Positions 21,302 to 30,746 of a stretch of DNA of 38,091 bases are shown here, one piece after another. Position 1 is the stretch's first letter; each line of letters begins with the position of its first letter. A model generated the notes under the pieces. The model ran no database searches and was not told where the DNA came from. It saw only the letters and a list, made by a program, of their open reading frames with translations. The stretch comes from Bacillota bacterium (lineage in GTDB: Bacteria; Bacillota; Clostridia; Clostridiales; Clostridiaceae). The position numbers and the translations under genes were made by a program. The DNA lies in the NCBI GenBank assembly GCA_021781745.1, contig JAJXWH010000049.1, positions 1 through 38,091 on the forward strand, given 5' to 3'.

Positions 21302-23563
21302 ATGAAAAAACTTAAATTTACTAAAGAATCTTTAGGTATAGTATTTATTTTGGTATTATCTGCAATACTAAATTTTGCAAATGTAGGTATAGAGGGATAT
21401 GGAAATTCTTATTATGCTGCTGGAGTAAAAAGCATGACATTGAGTCTTAAAAATTTCTTTTTTGCATCTTTTGATCCAGGAAGTTTTGTAACAATTGATA
21501 AACCTCCATTAGGTTTTTGGATTCAAGCTATATTTGCTAAAATATTTGGATTTAGTGGTTGGAGTATACTCTTACCTCAAGCTTTAGCAGGAGTAATTTC
21601 AGTTTACCTTATATATTATATTGTTAAAAGATCATTTGGATCTGCAGCAGGGTTAATTTCCGGGTTATGTCTTTCAGTAACTCCAGTTTTTGTTGCTGCA
21701 AGCAGAAATAATACCATAGATAATTTATTAGTTGTAACTTTGCTTTTTTCATGTCTAGCTCTTACTATTGCAGCAGAAAAAGGAAAAGCTAGGTATCTAT
21801 ATATTAGTTTAATACTTGTGGGAATTGGATTTAATATAAAAATGCTTGAAGCATACATGATCGGGCCAGCTATTTATATAACATACCTTCTTTCTTCAAC
21901 TATATCATTTAAGAAGAGAATAGGTCACCTTTTAATTGGAACGGTTATACTTTTTGCAGTATCCTTATCTTGGGCTGTTGTTGTAGACTTAGTACCAACT
22001 GAAAATAGGCCATTTATAGGCAGTAGTACAGATAACAGTGTTTTAGAACTTATAATTGGTCATAATGGATTAGAAAGACTGGGACTTAGTGGAAATAGAT
22101 CTGGCAGAGGTGGATTTGGCGGAAATAATAATGGAGATAATAGACAAAGACAATTACAAGACAACTTTAATAATAATTCAAATCAACAAATGCCACCAGG
22201 AAATCCAAATGGAGGAATGAGACTAGGTAATAGTTTTAATGGAAATAATGATGTATCTATTAAAAATCAAGGAACAGGAGAGAACGGTCAAAGAATGCGT
22301 GGTGGATCACAAGATGCTTATGGCCTAGACAATGGAAATATGCAGCCTCCTAATGGTGGAGTGCAAGGAGGAAGTAATGGGTTTGGACCAAGAGGTCAAG
22401 GTGGGGTTCAAGGCTCTTTTGGAGGACAAACTCCAGCTGGAGTAACAAGACTCTTCTCTAAAAATAGCCTATCGGATCAAATTGTTTGGTTTTTGCCACT
22501 AGCGTTACTAGGTTTTATTGCTGGAGCAATTAAAGAAAAATTAAGTTTTAAGCTTAATAATAAGAAAAAATTATCATTAGTATTATGGTTTTTCTGGTTG
22601 GTTCCAGAATTTATATATTTTAGTTTTACAACAGGGTTATTCCATCCATATTATTTGACTATGATGGCACCACCTGCTGCAGCTTTGGCGGGAATTGGAA
22701 TTGTTACTATGTGGGAATTCTATAGAGAAGGCAAATGGAAATCTTGGTTTTTACCAGTAGTATTTTTACTAGAGGGAATAACTCATGAAATAATGTTATC
22801 TTACTTTAGTACTAATATATCTGCTGTCATAAGAAATATTATTTTAATTAGTTTAATATTATGTTTTGCAGCTTCTGGAATTTTAGCTATATTAAATATA
22901 ATAACATTAATTAAGAGAAAAAGTGGCTTTGATTTTAATGAAAGTAAAGATACTCATAAGAAAATACTAGCCGGAATCGCTACAATAGGAATCCTAGTAA
23001 CACCATTTATTGGTTCCAGCGCTGTTATAACTCATAGTGTTAATAGTACTATTCCATGTGCAGGTTTAGAACTTCTTTCAAATAACGAAAATGGAAACAC
23101 TGGGTTTGGAATCGGAAGAAATAATATTGGTGGAAATTCAAAATTAATAGATTTTTTAGTGAGTAATAAAACAAATGAAAAATATATACTTGTTGTGTCT
23201 TCATCACAAAGTGCCGATAATATTATTATTCAAACTGGGGAACCAGTAATGGCACTTGGAGGATTTTCAGGTTCTGATAATATTATTACTTTAGACCAAT
23301 TCAAGAAAATGGTTAAAAATGGAGAAGTGAGATTTGTACTTACAGGCGGTATGGGCCGTGGTGGAAGTAGTGAAATTATAAACTGGGTTACTCAAAATGG
23401 TACAATAGTTCCAGACAGTGAATATAAAGATACTACTTCAAATAATGAATCAGAAAATAATAATCAAGGGCAAAGTTCAAGAAGGCAAAATATGCCTGGT
23501 TTTGGTGGTAACAATTCAGAGCAGCTTTATGATTTAAAAGGTGTAGCTGATACTTTAAAATAA
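21302..23563 (+). CDS. GT39/ArnT-like membrane glycosyltransferase (YkcB-like) with low-complexity loop
   Basis: The 753-residue GT-C protein has N-terminal EGYGNSYYAAGVKSM, FDPGSFVTIDKPPLGFW and ten or more membrane helices, as in ArnT/PMT_2 proteins and B. subtilis YkcB. Such enzymes move a sugar from a polyprenyl-phosphate donor to an acceptor outside the membrane. Residues about 262-381 are an insertion rich in Gly, Asn, Gln and Arg (NSFNGNNDVS, GNPNGGMRLG and GPRGQGGVQGSFGGQ), which should be extracytoplasmic. A C-terminal soluble domain (about 590-753) ends again in Asn/Gln/Gly. AGGAGG precedes ATG 21302. The gene is cotranscribed with the GT2 gene upstream. Confidence 0.87.
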   Translation: MKKLKFTKESLGIVFILVLSAILNFANVGIEGYGNSYYAAGVKSMTLSLKNFFFASFDPGSFVTIDKPPLGFWIQAIFAKIFGFSGWSILLPQALAGVISVYLIYYIVKRSFGSAAGLISGLCLSVTPVFVAASRNNTIDNLLVVTLLFSCLALTIAAEKGKARYLYISLILVGIGFNIKMLEAYMIGPAIYITYLLSSTISFKKRIGHLLIGTVILFAVSLSWAVVVDLVPTENRPFIGSSTDNSVLELIIGHNGLERLGLSGNRSGRGGFGGNNNGDNRQRQLQDNFNNNSNQQMPPGNPNGGMRLGNSFNGNNDVSIKNQGTGENGQRMRGGSQDAYGLDNGNMQPPNGGVQGGSNGFGPRGQGGVQGSFGGQTPAGVTRLFSKNSLSDQIVWFLPLALLGFIAGAIKEKLSFKLNNKKKLSLVLWFFWLVPEFIYFSFTTGLFHPYYLTMMAPPAAALAGIGIVTMWEFYREGKWKSWFLPVVFLLEGITHEIMLSYFSTNISAVIRNIILISLILCFAASGILAILNIITLIKRKSGFDFNESKDTHKKILAGIATIGILVTPFIGSSAVITHSVNSTIPCAGLELLSNNENGNTGFGIGRNNIGGNSKLIDFLVSNKTNEKYILVVSSSQSADNIIIQTGEPVMALGGFSGSDNIITLDQFKKMVKNGEVRFVLTGGMGRGGSSEIINWVTQNGTIVPDSEYKDTTSNNESENNNQGQSSRRQNMPGFGGNNSEQLYDLKGVADTLK

Positions 23564-23580
23564 AATTAATTAGCTATGAT

Positions 23581-23606
23581 AAATGGGTAAAATATTTTAT
23601 CCATTT
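23581..23606 (+). terminator. Intergenic hairpin within the glycosylation operon
   Basis: AAATGGGTAAA (23581-23591) pairs with TTTATCCATTT (23596-23606) with one G-T pair. ATTTAAG follows, a poor T run, so it is more likely a partial attenuator or an mRNA end-protecting hairpin than a full stop. Confidence 0.5.
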
Positions 23607-23658
23607 ATTTAAGTGCTACTACTTGATATGTAGCTACGCAGGAAAAGGAGAGAAGGGA

Positions 23659-25362
23659 ATGGAAAAAGTAAATATTAGAAAATATACATTTAGAACAAGT
23701 ATGATTTTTATACTATTAATATCAGTATTTTTAAGTATTTATGCAGTTCAGAATTATAAGTCTAGTAATTCAATGGTGCAAAATAACCAATTTGCAAGAG
23801 AAGGAAACATGTTGGAAAATGGATATGCTGCGCCGCCCAATATGAATAGACAGATTGGAAATAACGACAATGTCCAGGAACAAGGGCAAGATGGAAAGAT
23901 TTATCCAACAGGTCCGCAAGTACAAAATGGAACAAATGCAAATGGGCAACATGAAACTCAAAATCAAGATAGTAAGTCAAATGGAAACAGTAATAGGCAA
24001 AAAGGAAACAATAGAAACATGAAGCCAGGCCAATTCAATGGAAATATGCAAAGGGGCGGAGGAGATACTAAATATCAACAGCCGCTTGCGATTTATTCCA
24101 TGCTATTTTTAATTTTATGTTGTGGAATTTATTATTTGGCTAAACGTAAAAAAATAAAATTAGATTTAAAGGATGAAAAGCTGATTTTAATTACAGTATT
24201 AGCGGCAGGACTCTTTTTAAGGATTGCAGCATCAACGTTAATGAATGGACACAATGATGTTAATCTATTTAAGAATTGGGCCCAAGTAGCAGCTAATGGT
24301 CTTTCACAATTTTATTCCAATGCAAGGCAAGCAGATTATCCACCATTCTACATGTATATTCTAGCTCTAATTGGTAAGTTAGCAAATTTATCTGAGTTAA
24401 ATCCATATTATGTGTTGCTGCTTAAAATGCCATCTATAATAGCTGACGTTGCTACAGGGTATGTTATATATAAGCTTGGGAAAAAATATATAAGCGCAGG
24501 TATTAGTATTTTACTAACAATATTTTATATTTTTAATCCGGCTATTTTTATTGATTCAACATTTTGGGGGCAAGTTGATTCTTTCTTTACATTATTAGTT
24601 GTTTTAGCGATATATTCATTATGTAAAAAGAAGTATGTGTTTTCAACTGTAATTTTTGTAATTTCGGTACTGATGAAACCGCAAGGAATTATATTCCTTC
24701 CGATTCTTTTCTTTGAATTAGTAAGGCAAAGAAAAATTAAGAATTTCATTATTTGCGGGGTTTCAGCTATTGTGACTGCAATAATAATTATAATTCCATT
24801 TGCATTAAGCCAGCAGAGCCCATTATGGATTTTTAATTTATATTCTAAAACTATATCAGAGTATCCATATGCTTCTGTAAATGCATTTAACTTCTTTAGC
24901 TTAATAGGAGGGAATTATAAAAACTATAATACAACTTTATTTTTATTTAGTTATCATACAATAGGAATGATTTTTATTGTGATAACAACATTAATAAGTT
25001 GGTTTACTTATATTAAAGGGAATGATATAAAATCTATTTCTGCTATAGCCCTTCTTCAAATAGCAGGGGTATTTACTTTTTCAGTTGGAATGCATGAAAG
25101 ATATTTATTTCCAGCAGTAGCATTAGCAATCTTAGCTTGTATATATTTAAAAGATAAACGATTTTTCATATTAGCTATTGGATTTAGCTTAACTAGTTAT
25201 CTAAATATATCTACTGTTTTTTTTGGTAACAATACTTCAATTTTTAATATTTTGCTTAGAGCAACTTCACTTTTAAACGTAATGCTAGTTATATATTTAG
25301 TAAAAGTTCTTTTAGAAAAGACTGTAGGAAGGAAAGTTTTATCTGAATTAAAATCCATATGA
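23659..25362 (+). CDS. GT-C mannosyltransferase-like membrane protein (GT87/PMT type) with N-terminal low-complexity region
   Basis: AAGGAG (23645-23650) precedes ATG 23659; an upstream in-frame start at 23623 lacks a site. The 567-residue protein has one N-terminal membrane helix (12-30) and an extracytoplasmic segment of about 100 residues rich in Asn, Gln and Gly (NGTNANGQHETQNQDSKSNG and NRQKGNNRNMKPGQFNGNMQ). About ten helices follow. GHNDVNLFKNWAQVAANG, QADYPPFYMYILAL, FWGQVDSFFTLLVVLAIY and GMHERYLFPAVAL are typical of GT-C enzymes acting with lipid-linked sugars. It lies 95 nt after the ArnT-like gene, with a hairpin between. It is probably the second acceptor-modifying enzyme of the same pathway. 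Confidence 0.85.
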   Translation: MEKVNIRKYTFRTSMIFILLISVFLSIYAVQNYKSSNSMVQNNQFAREGNMLENGYAAPPNMNRQIGNNDNVQEQGQDGKIYPTGPQVQNGTNANGQHETQNQDSKSNGNSNRQKGNNRNMKPGQFNGNMQRGGGDTKYQQPLAIYSMLFLILCCGIYYLAKRKKIKLDLKDEKLILITVLAAGLFLRIAASTLMNGHNDVNLFKNWAQVAANGLSQFYSNARQADYPPFYMYILALIGKLANLSELNPYYVLLLKMPSIIADVATGYVIYKLGKKYISAGISILLTIFYIFNPAIFIDSTFWGQVDSFFTLLVVLAIYSLCKKKYVFSTVIFVISVLMKPQGIIFLPILFFELVRQRKIKNFIICGVSAIVTAIIIIIPFALSQQSPLWIFNLYSKTISEYPYASVNAFNFFSLIGGNYKNYNTTLFLFSYHTIGMIFIVITTLISWFTYIKGNDIKSISAIALLQIAGVFTFSVGMHERYLFPAVALAILACIYLKDKRFFILAIGFSLTSYLNISTVFFGNNTSIFNILLRATSLLNVMLVIYLVKVLLEKTVGRKVLSELKSI

Positions 25363-25480
25363 CAGTAAGAAAAGCAGTAATTCCTGCAGCTATTATTATA
25401 TTATATGAGCCTACATTCAATAATATTTTTATATAAAATCTAATAAGAATATCGATTACCTTTTATATTTTTAGATTTTC

Positions 25481-25529
25481 CTGTTACAATTTATTTTGTG
25501 ACACAGTTGTAACAAAAAATATTTATAAT
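25481..25529 (+). promoter_or_regulatory. Operator and promoter of the two-component system
   Basis: Half-sites CTGTTACAATT (25481-25491), TTGTGACACAG (25496-25506) and TTGTAACAAAA (25507-25517); the -10 TATAAT (25524-25529) starts 6 bp after the last. The last two sites and the -10 match the layout of 20197-20230 base for base in the core (TTGTGA, N5, YTGTAACAAAA, N6, TAWWAT). No -35 is seen, so the promoter probably needs an activator. The best candidate is the regulator it drives. Confidence 0.7.
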
Positions 25530-25559
25530 AAATATAGTAGTAGGTTTCGGAGGTAAAGA

Positions 25560-26243
25560 ATGAAAGATAAAAAAATATTAGTTGTTGATGATGAGCCATT
25601 AATAAGAAAACTTGTAACAGATTTCTTGAAAAAACAAGGTTACATAACTGTTGAAGCAGAAGATGGAAGAAAAGCTATGGATTTGTATCAAAGTGAAGAA
25701 GGGATAGATTTAATAATTCTAGATGTAATGCTACCAGAATATGACGGTTTTACTGTATGTAGAGAGATAAGAAAAAAATCAAAAGTTCCAATAATAATGC
25801 TGACTGCAAGAGGTGAGGAATTTGATGAAATTTTTGGCCTTGATATTGGCGCAGACGAGTATATTTCAAAGCCCTTTAGCCCAAATATATTAATCGCAAG
25901 AGTAAATGCTGTATTAAGAAGAGTAACTAAAGGGGCTATTGATATCAATCTTAAAGATTTCCAAGGGTTAGTAATAGATCAAAATGCTCATCAAGTTAGT
26001 ATTGAGGGATATATTGTTGATTTAAGTCCTAAAGAGTATGAGTTATTAACATACCTTTCAGAAAATTATGGCAAGGCTTTAAGTAGAGAACAAATACTTG
26101 ATAAAGTTTGGGGATACGATTATTTTGGAGATTTAAGGACGGTGGATACACATATAAACCGATTAAGAATAAAGTTGGATACCAAAAGTGAGTATGTTCA
26201 TACTGTTCGTGGGTATGGCTATAGATTTGAGGTAGAAAAATGA
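25560..26243 (+). CDS. OmpR/PhoB-family response regulator
   Basis: The 227-residue protein has a receiver (1-115) with D10-D11-E12, phospho-acceptor D55 in LIILDVMLP, T82 and K104 in SKPFSP. A winged helix follows (130-225) with VDLSPKEYELLTYLSENYGK, the recognition region LRTVDTHINRLRIKL and the C-terminal hairpin VHTVRGYGYRFE. GGAGG precedes ATG 25560. Its stop overlaps the kinase start (ATGA). It likely controls its own promoter and the upstream glycosylation operon through the 11-bp half-sites. Confidence 0.95.
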   Translation: MKDKKILVVDDEPLIRKLVTDFLKKQGYITVEAEDGRKAMDLYQSEEGIDLIILDVMLPEYDGFTVCREIRKKSKVPIIMLTARGEEFDEIFGLDIGADEYISKPFSPNILIARVNAVLRRVTKGAIDINLKDFQGLVIDQNAHQVSIEGYIVDLSPKEYELLTYLSENYGKALSREQILDKVWGYDYFGDLRTVDTHINRLRIKLDTKSEYVHTVRGYGYRFEVEK

Positions 26244-27730
26244 TTAAATCCATAAAGTCGAGGCTGTTTGCCTCTATAACTACTTTGTTAATATTCTTTA
26301 TCTCACTTTTATGGATTTTAAACAACATATATCTTCAGCAATATTACATAATAATTAAGAAAGATACTCTTATAGAAAATGCAAAAAAATTAACAGATAT
26401 ATATACAGGTAATGTTGATGAAATACAAGATGAGTTAGATAGAATAGCTAATATAACTGGAAGCAGCATTGATATACGTGATAAAGATGGTAAGCCAGTA
26501 TATAGATCTTCACGAAGAATGCCAAATGAAAAAAACGTTATTGAAAATAATAGAGGTAAAGGCGGCATACAACCACCACCTGACATATACGTTGGAGACA
26601 ACGGTTTGGATAAATATGCTGTTGGAAAGTACGATTTTGAAAATAGAAGAGATACTCAGCTAAATATTGAATTATTAACTTTGGTTACAAAGCTAAATAA
26701 TGGGGATATATTAGCAATGAGAGTACCATTAGTTTCTATAAATGAAAGTGTGAGTATTGCTAATCGATTTATTCTTATTACAGGAGGAATAATCATAGTT
26801 TTAGGAAGTTTATGGGCATTTTGGTTCTCCAGGAAATTCACAAAGCCTATTTTAGAGGTTAACAATATAGCTCAAAATATGGCTAAATTTGATTTTACTG
26901 AAAAGTGCAAAATAAATGGAAAAGATGAAATTGGCCAGCTTGGTCAAAGTGTTAATTATTTGTCTGGGGAGTTGAATCGGGCAATTACAGAATTAAATAT
27001 TAAAAATAAAAAGCTTGAGGAAGACATAGAAAAAGAAAGAAAAATAGATGAAATGAGAAAAGAATTTGTATCAAGTGTTTCTCATGAATTAAGAACTCCA
27101 TTATCAGTAATACAAGGTTATGCAGAAGGGCTAGCTTGCAATGTTAATGAAAGTGAGGAAGATAAAAATTTTTATTGTGATGTAATTATTAAAGAAGCAG
27201 AGAAGATGAATAAATTAGTTAAAGATTTGCTAAACCTTTCTCAAATAGAATCAGGATATTTTCATATAGAAAAGACTGAGTTTAATATTAATTCACTAAT
27301 AGAATATGTACTAAATAAATACAAATCTATTTTTGAAGAAAAGAACATTGAAATAGAAGTTAATCTTGGTGTAAATAGCATTGTAAGTGGTGACATGACT
27401 AGAGTTGAACAAATACTTACTAATTATATAAATAATGCTATTAATCATATAGATAATAATAAAATAATTAAAATAAGTAAATTAGTAAACGGAACTAAGG
27501 CGAGAATAAATGTTTTTAATACAGGAAAACATATTCCAGATGAATCTTTAGAAAAAATATGGGATAGTTTTTATAAGGTTGATAAAGCTAGAACGAGATC
27601 ATATGGAGGATATGGGCTAGGACTTTCAATTGTTAAAGCTCTCTTAGAACTTCACAATAACAACTATGGGGTAGAAAACATTGATGGAGGAGTAAACTTT
27701 TGGTTTGAAATTGATAAGTTAGACCTTTAA
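26240..27730 (+). CDS. Membrane sensor histidine kinase
   Basis: The 496-residue kinase starts inside the regulator's stop codon (4-nt overlap). It has TM1 (10-30), an extracytoplasmic sensor of about 145 residues with RDKDGKPVYRSSRR (a PAS/dCache-like segment) and PPPDIYVGDNG, TM2 (176-196), a HAMP domain (197-250) and a coiled coil. The dimerisation domain has H282 in SSVSHELRTPLSVIQG. The ATPase domain has NYINNAINH (N box), VFNTGKHIPDE (G1) and GGYGLGLSIV (G2). All catalytic motifs are intact. The signal is unknown; position beside surface-glycosylation genes suggests a cell-envelope cue. Confidence 0.93.
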   Translation: MIKSIKSRLFASITTLLIFFISLLWILNNIYLQQYYIIIKKDTLIENAKKLTDIYTGNVDEIQDELDRIANITGSSIDIRDKDGKPVYRSSRRMPNEKNVIENNRGKGGIQPPPDIYVGDNGLDKYAVGKYDFENRRDTQLNIELLTLVTKLNNGDILAMRVPLVSINESVSIANRFILITGGIIIVLGSLWAFWFSRKFTKPILEVNNIAQNMAKFDFTEKCKINGKDEIGQLGQSVNYLSGELNRAITELNIKNKKLEEDIEKERKIDEMRKEFVSSVSHELRTPLSVIQGYAEGLACNVNESEEDKNFYCDVIIKEAEKMNKLVKDLLNLSQIESGYFHIEKTEFNINSLIEYVLNKYKSIFEEKNIEIEVNLGVNSIVSGDMTRVEQILTNYINNAINHIDNNKIIKISKLVNGTKARINVFNTGKHIPDESLEKIWDSFYKVDKARTRSYGGYGLGLSIVKALLELHNNNYGVENIDGGVNFWFEIDKLDL

Positions 27731-27767
27731 GCAAAATCGTATTAAAATTTTATAATTTGATTATAGT

Positions 27768-27796
27768 AAAAGATGCAAAAATTTTGCATCTTTTTA
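27768..27796 (+). terminator. Intrinsic terminator
   Basis: AAAAGATGC (27768-27776) pairs with GCATCTTTT (27786-27794), with inner A/T pairing possible and a T run. It ends the two-component operon. Confidence 0.9.
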
Positions 27797-28102
27797 TTAA
27801 TGGCAATTGGTATACCTCATTTCTATTAAAGTAATATACTATTATAATACTATGGCATTATTTTACAAAAAATAAATAATATAAAAAAAGTGTAAAATCA
27901 TAAAAATATACAAAATTTAATAGAAGTATTTGTTACTTTATATGAAAATAATTATTTTTATGGAAGAAAAAGTATAATAATATATTAGGAAAAATAAGGA
28001 AAAAAATTAAGCGTTATGTTAAAATTATTATAATTAATTGCTTAACACACTTAGAGTGAAATAAGTTAAATTACCTAATTTGATAATAAATGGAGGAATG
28101 CA
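27797..28102 (+). other. AT-rich gap before the two-domain secreted protein
   Basis: No gene is seen. An inverted repeat ATTTTACA (27860-27867) and TGTAAAAT (27891-27898) is 23 bp apart. TATAAT (28029-28034) is the best -10 for the next gene, with no good -35. No response-regulator half-sites like those at 25481 are present. Confidence 0.4.
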
Positions 28103-29338
28103 ATGTTAAAGGTAAGGGAAAATTTTTTGAGAAAAATTATTATAAAAACAGGTTTTATTTGTTTAGTAACTATTACTGTAGTATTTTTGAATAATATCAT
28201 AGTTAAAGGGGTGGAAAATAATAAAGAATTAACTAATGTAAATAAAGGTTCTTTAAGTTTGCAGGATAGCCATAGTTTTATTATTGATACACCAGTAAAA
28301 TGTTATAATGATATAAAAAAGTTAAAGCAAGTATCAGATTATAAATTTAAAATACCAGATTTTATTCCAGATGGAAATAGAGTTGTAGCATTTCAGCTTA
28401 GAAAAGTTTCAGAAAAGTGTAATGCAATAGAAATGTTCTTTGAGAATTCAAATGGAAATTTTGCATTTCAAGCTTTTCAAGGCGATCCAGTTGAAGTTTT
28501 AAAAAATATAGAAAGCGATAAAACTAAAACTATAGAAAATTCAAAATTAGAAATACAAAAGGAACCTTTAAAAATAGATGGAGTTACTGGTCTCAGTATT
28601 ACATTAACAACTACTTTCCCTAAAAGAAAAATAGGTGAAAATAACTTTGAAGAAAGTCAAAAAACAAGCCAATATTATGTGTGGGAAGATGAAAAAGTGT
28701 GGTATAGCCTGGAATATTACTCATATTCAAAAAGTGATAAAAATATAAACACATCAATAAATATTTCACAAGATACAATATTAAAAATAGTTAAGTCACT
28801 TAAATTTCCTGAAGAAATAAAAAATGTTGACTATTCTATAATTAAAGATTTATCTTCAGAAGTACCTATATTGAATATTTATGATGAAGCTGATTTAGAA
28901 GAAGCAAAAAATATTCTTAAATTTAATCCTAAGTTTCCATTAAAATTAGAAGATGATATTAATATAACAGGTTCAATAGTAGGAGTGTCAAATAATAATG
29001 ATTCGGAAAAGGGAATTACTAGTTATGAAATAAATAATTTCTATTCAAATAAAAATGGATCAATAACTTTTACGCAGAGAAAAGCTTCAAAACTTTACTA
29101 TAATATAAAAAATACTGGATATACAAATGATGAAAATAATAAAGTTAAACAAATTAAAGCAGAAGAATTATGTATTAATAATATTCAAGTTTTTAAATTC
29201 CCACAAGAAGGCGTTGTACCGCAGGTAAATTATATTTGGAAGGAAAATGATATTTATTATGAATTATCCTTATTTGTGAATATTGATAATTGTGATGATA
29301 TAGTAAAAGGCTTTATAACATCAAAGCCTTTGCCATAA
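28103..29338 (+). CDS. Secreted or membrane-anchored protein with two DUF4367-like domains
   Basis: GGAGGA precedes ATG 28103. The 411-residue protein has an N-terminal hydrophobic segment (14-34, TGFICLVTITVVFLNNIIV), either an uncleaved anchor or a signal peptide. Two similar outer domains follow. The first (about 70-235) begins FKIPDFIPDGNRVVAFQLRK and ends with YYVWEDEKVWYSLEYY and ILKIVKSLKFP. The second (about 270-411) begins KFPLKLEDDINITG and ends NYIWKENDIYYELSLFV and IVKGFITSKP. This order, with a late W-E/D-x-Y-x-L strand and a final helix, resembles DUF4367 domains found after anti-sigma factors. That assignment is inference. No partner gene lies in the same transcript. Confidence 0.72.
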   Translation: MLKVRENFLRKIIIKTGFICLVTITVVFLNNIIVKGVENNKELTNVNKGSLSLQDSHSFIIDTPVKCYNDIKKLKQVSDYKFKIPDFIPDGNRVVAFQLRKVSEKCNAIEMFFENSNGNFAFQAFQGDPVEVLKNIESDKTKTIENSKLEIQKEPLKIDGVTGLSITLTTTFPKRKIGENNFEESQKTSQYYVWEDEKVWYSLEYYSYSKSDKNINTSINISQDTILKIVKSLKFPEEIKNVDYSIIKDLSSEVPILNIYDEADLEEAKNILKFNPKFPLKLEDDINITGSIVGVSNNNDSEKGITSYEINNFYSNKNGSITFTQRKASKLYYNIKNTGYTNDENNKVKQIKAEELCINNIQVFKFPQEGVVPQVNYIWKENDIYYELSLFVNIDNCDDIVKGFITSKPLP

Positions 29339-29383
29339 AAATGAGAATACTTGCGCAATGAAAAATTTCAGTACAATTTTTTA

Positions 29384-29420
29384 AAACTGCCCTACAATGT
29401 AAATAGGGCAGTTTATTTTG
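29384..29420. terminator. Bidirectional terminator
   Basis: AAACTGCCCTA (29384-29394) pairs perfectly with TAGGGCAGTTT (29404-29414). It lies between convergent genes and serves both. Confidence 0.92.
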
Positions 29421-29429
29421 TTATTGTAT

Positions 29430-30746
29430 TTATTTATTCATGCTTATATCGCTTAATTTTTTCCACAATTCCTTTGTGAACTTATCATCCATTTTAAAAT
29501 AAACATTTGGTGAGCTATAGTATACATATCCACTTTTTAATAAAGTGAAGGTTAGATTTTTGCAGCCATCTTTTAAATCTAATGTTATTTCTTTGCAGTC
29601 ATTATTATTTCTATAATCACCTAAGGAAGATTCAATATCTTCTGGTAAATAAGGAGTGGAATTGTATAATACTTCCACAAAGGAATCTAATAAATTTTTA
29701 TCAGTAATTGAATAAAAAGTGTTTGTACCATTACTCCAATTGCTATAGGACTGAAATTTAGCAGATGTTATATTCCCTTTTAAATTAAAATATCCAAAGT
29801 AATCTTGACCGTTTTTTAAAGTTAGCCCATTTAGGCATTCATAAAACTCTGGATAATTTGCTCCATTTTGGAGAGTTGTATTAGTCATTATTCTAAAATT
29901 CTCGTCATATCCATTAACAGAATATACATCAGTAACGCCAATGTTAGAAGCCAAATTAACGGAATAGTCACTTTGCAGGCTCTGCTCACCTATACTATTA
30001 GTGGTAGTTCCAAGCTTAGTACCTAAAAGTTTCTTGGCGTATTTTGGTAATGCTTCTATTGAAGAATGTGTATAAACATTGCCTTTGTATACAATTAGTG
30101 GAATCATTTTGGCTCTTATATTTACTGAAGCTTTAGGTATTTCAATTTTAGGGATATAAACTGAGTGAATTAACAAAGTTTTATTAGTTGATTTTATAGC
30201 ACTATTTTTATTTTCAATGCTATTGTTAAAAGGCTCGGTTTTATCCTTACTATTAATTATATCTTTTGGTGAATTAGAGTTCGCAGTTTTGGTGGCGTTA
30301 CTTTCCTTTGAAGAATTTTCAGTTTTAGGAGTTGAGTCCTTTTCTTTTATGTCTGTTATAATATTATCATTAGAAATTGACTGTACTATACTTTTATCAT
30401 TTTTATTTTCATTAGTTACATTATTCTTATTCTTTTCGCGAGTTTCTTTATCGTTAGCATTTTTTGAATCATTAAAAACATAATCTTTATCTTCTGGCAT
30501 GTCCTCTTTAGGAGTATATGCTGTGCTATTTAAATTCGAATTATCAAAAGAAGCTATCATAAATTTAAAACCTATGCCTGCAAATAATATAAGTGCTATT
30601 GCAGCGGCAGCTATACTTGGTTTAATATGTACTTTTTTGTTATTTTTAGTTAACTTTAAAGGATTATTTAACAGCTGCTTTTCTAATTCGTTTTTAAATT
30701 CATCCCTTGCTTTTATCTTTGAAAAGGAATCTTTAATTTTATTCAT
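29430..30746 (-). CDS. Membrane anti-sigma factor-like protein
   Basis: AAGGAGG precedes ATG 30746 on the minus strand; TTG 30752 is too close to it. The 438-residue protein has a short basic cytoplasmic part (1-42, FSKIKARDEFKNELEKQLL), one membrane helix (43-65, SIAAAAIALILFAGIGFKF) and a hydrophilic Asn/Lys/Ser linker (70-180). An extracytoplasmic domain with KMIPLIVYKGNVYTHSS, DYFGYFNLKGNIT and YVYYSSPNVYFKMDD follows. It overlaps the 3' end of the ECF sigma gene by 8 nt, so it should hold that sigma factor at the membrane. The zinc-binding HxxxCxxC motif of ZAS anti-sigmas is absent. The signal sensed is unknown. Confidence 0.82.
   Translation of the reverse strand: MNKIKDSFSKIKARDEFKNELEKQLLNNPLKLTKNNKKVHIKPSIAAAAIALILFAGIGFKFMIASFDNSNLNSTAYTPKEDMPEDKDYVFNDSKNANDKETREKNKNNVTNENKNDKSIVQSISNDNIITDIKEKDSTPKTENSSKESNATKTANSNSPKDIINSKDKTEPFNNSIENKNSAIKSTNKTLLIHSVYIPKIEIPKASVNIRAKMIPLIVYKGNVYTHSSIEALPKYAKKLLGTKLGTTTNSIGEQSLQSDYSVNLASNIGVTDVYSVNGYDENFRIMTNTTLQNGANYPEFYECLNGLTLKNGQDYFGYFNLKGNITSAKFQSYSNWSNGTNTFYSITDKNLLDSFVEVLYNSTPYLPEDIESSLGDYRNNNDCKEITLDLKDGCKNLTFTLLKSGYVYYSSPNVYFKMDDKFTKELWKKLSDISMNK

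Noticed and set aside
23762..23980. Minus-strand ORFs opposite the low-complexity part of the second GT-C gene
   Set aside because: They result from biased codons on the coding strand; no start signals.
27860..27898. Inverted repeat ATTTTACA/TGTAAAAT as an operator
   Set aside because: In such AT-rich DNA an 8-bp repeat 23 bp apart is not surprising, and it lies 130 bp from the likely -10.
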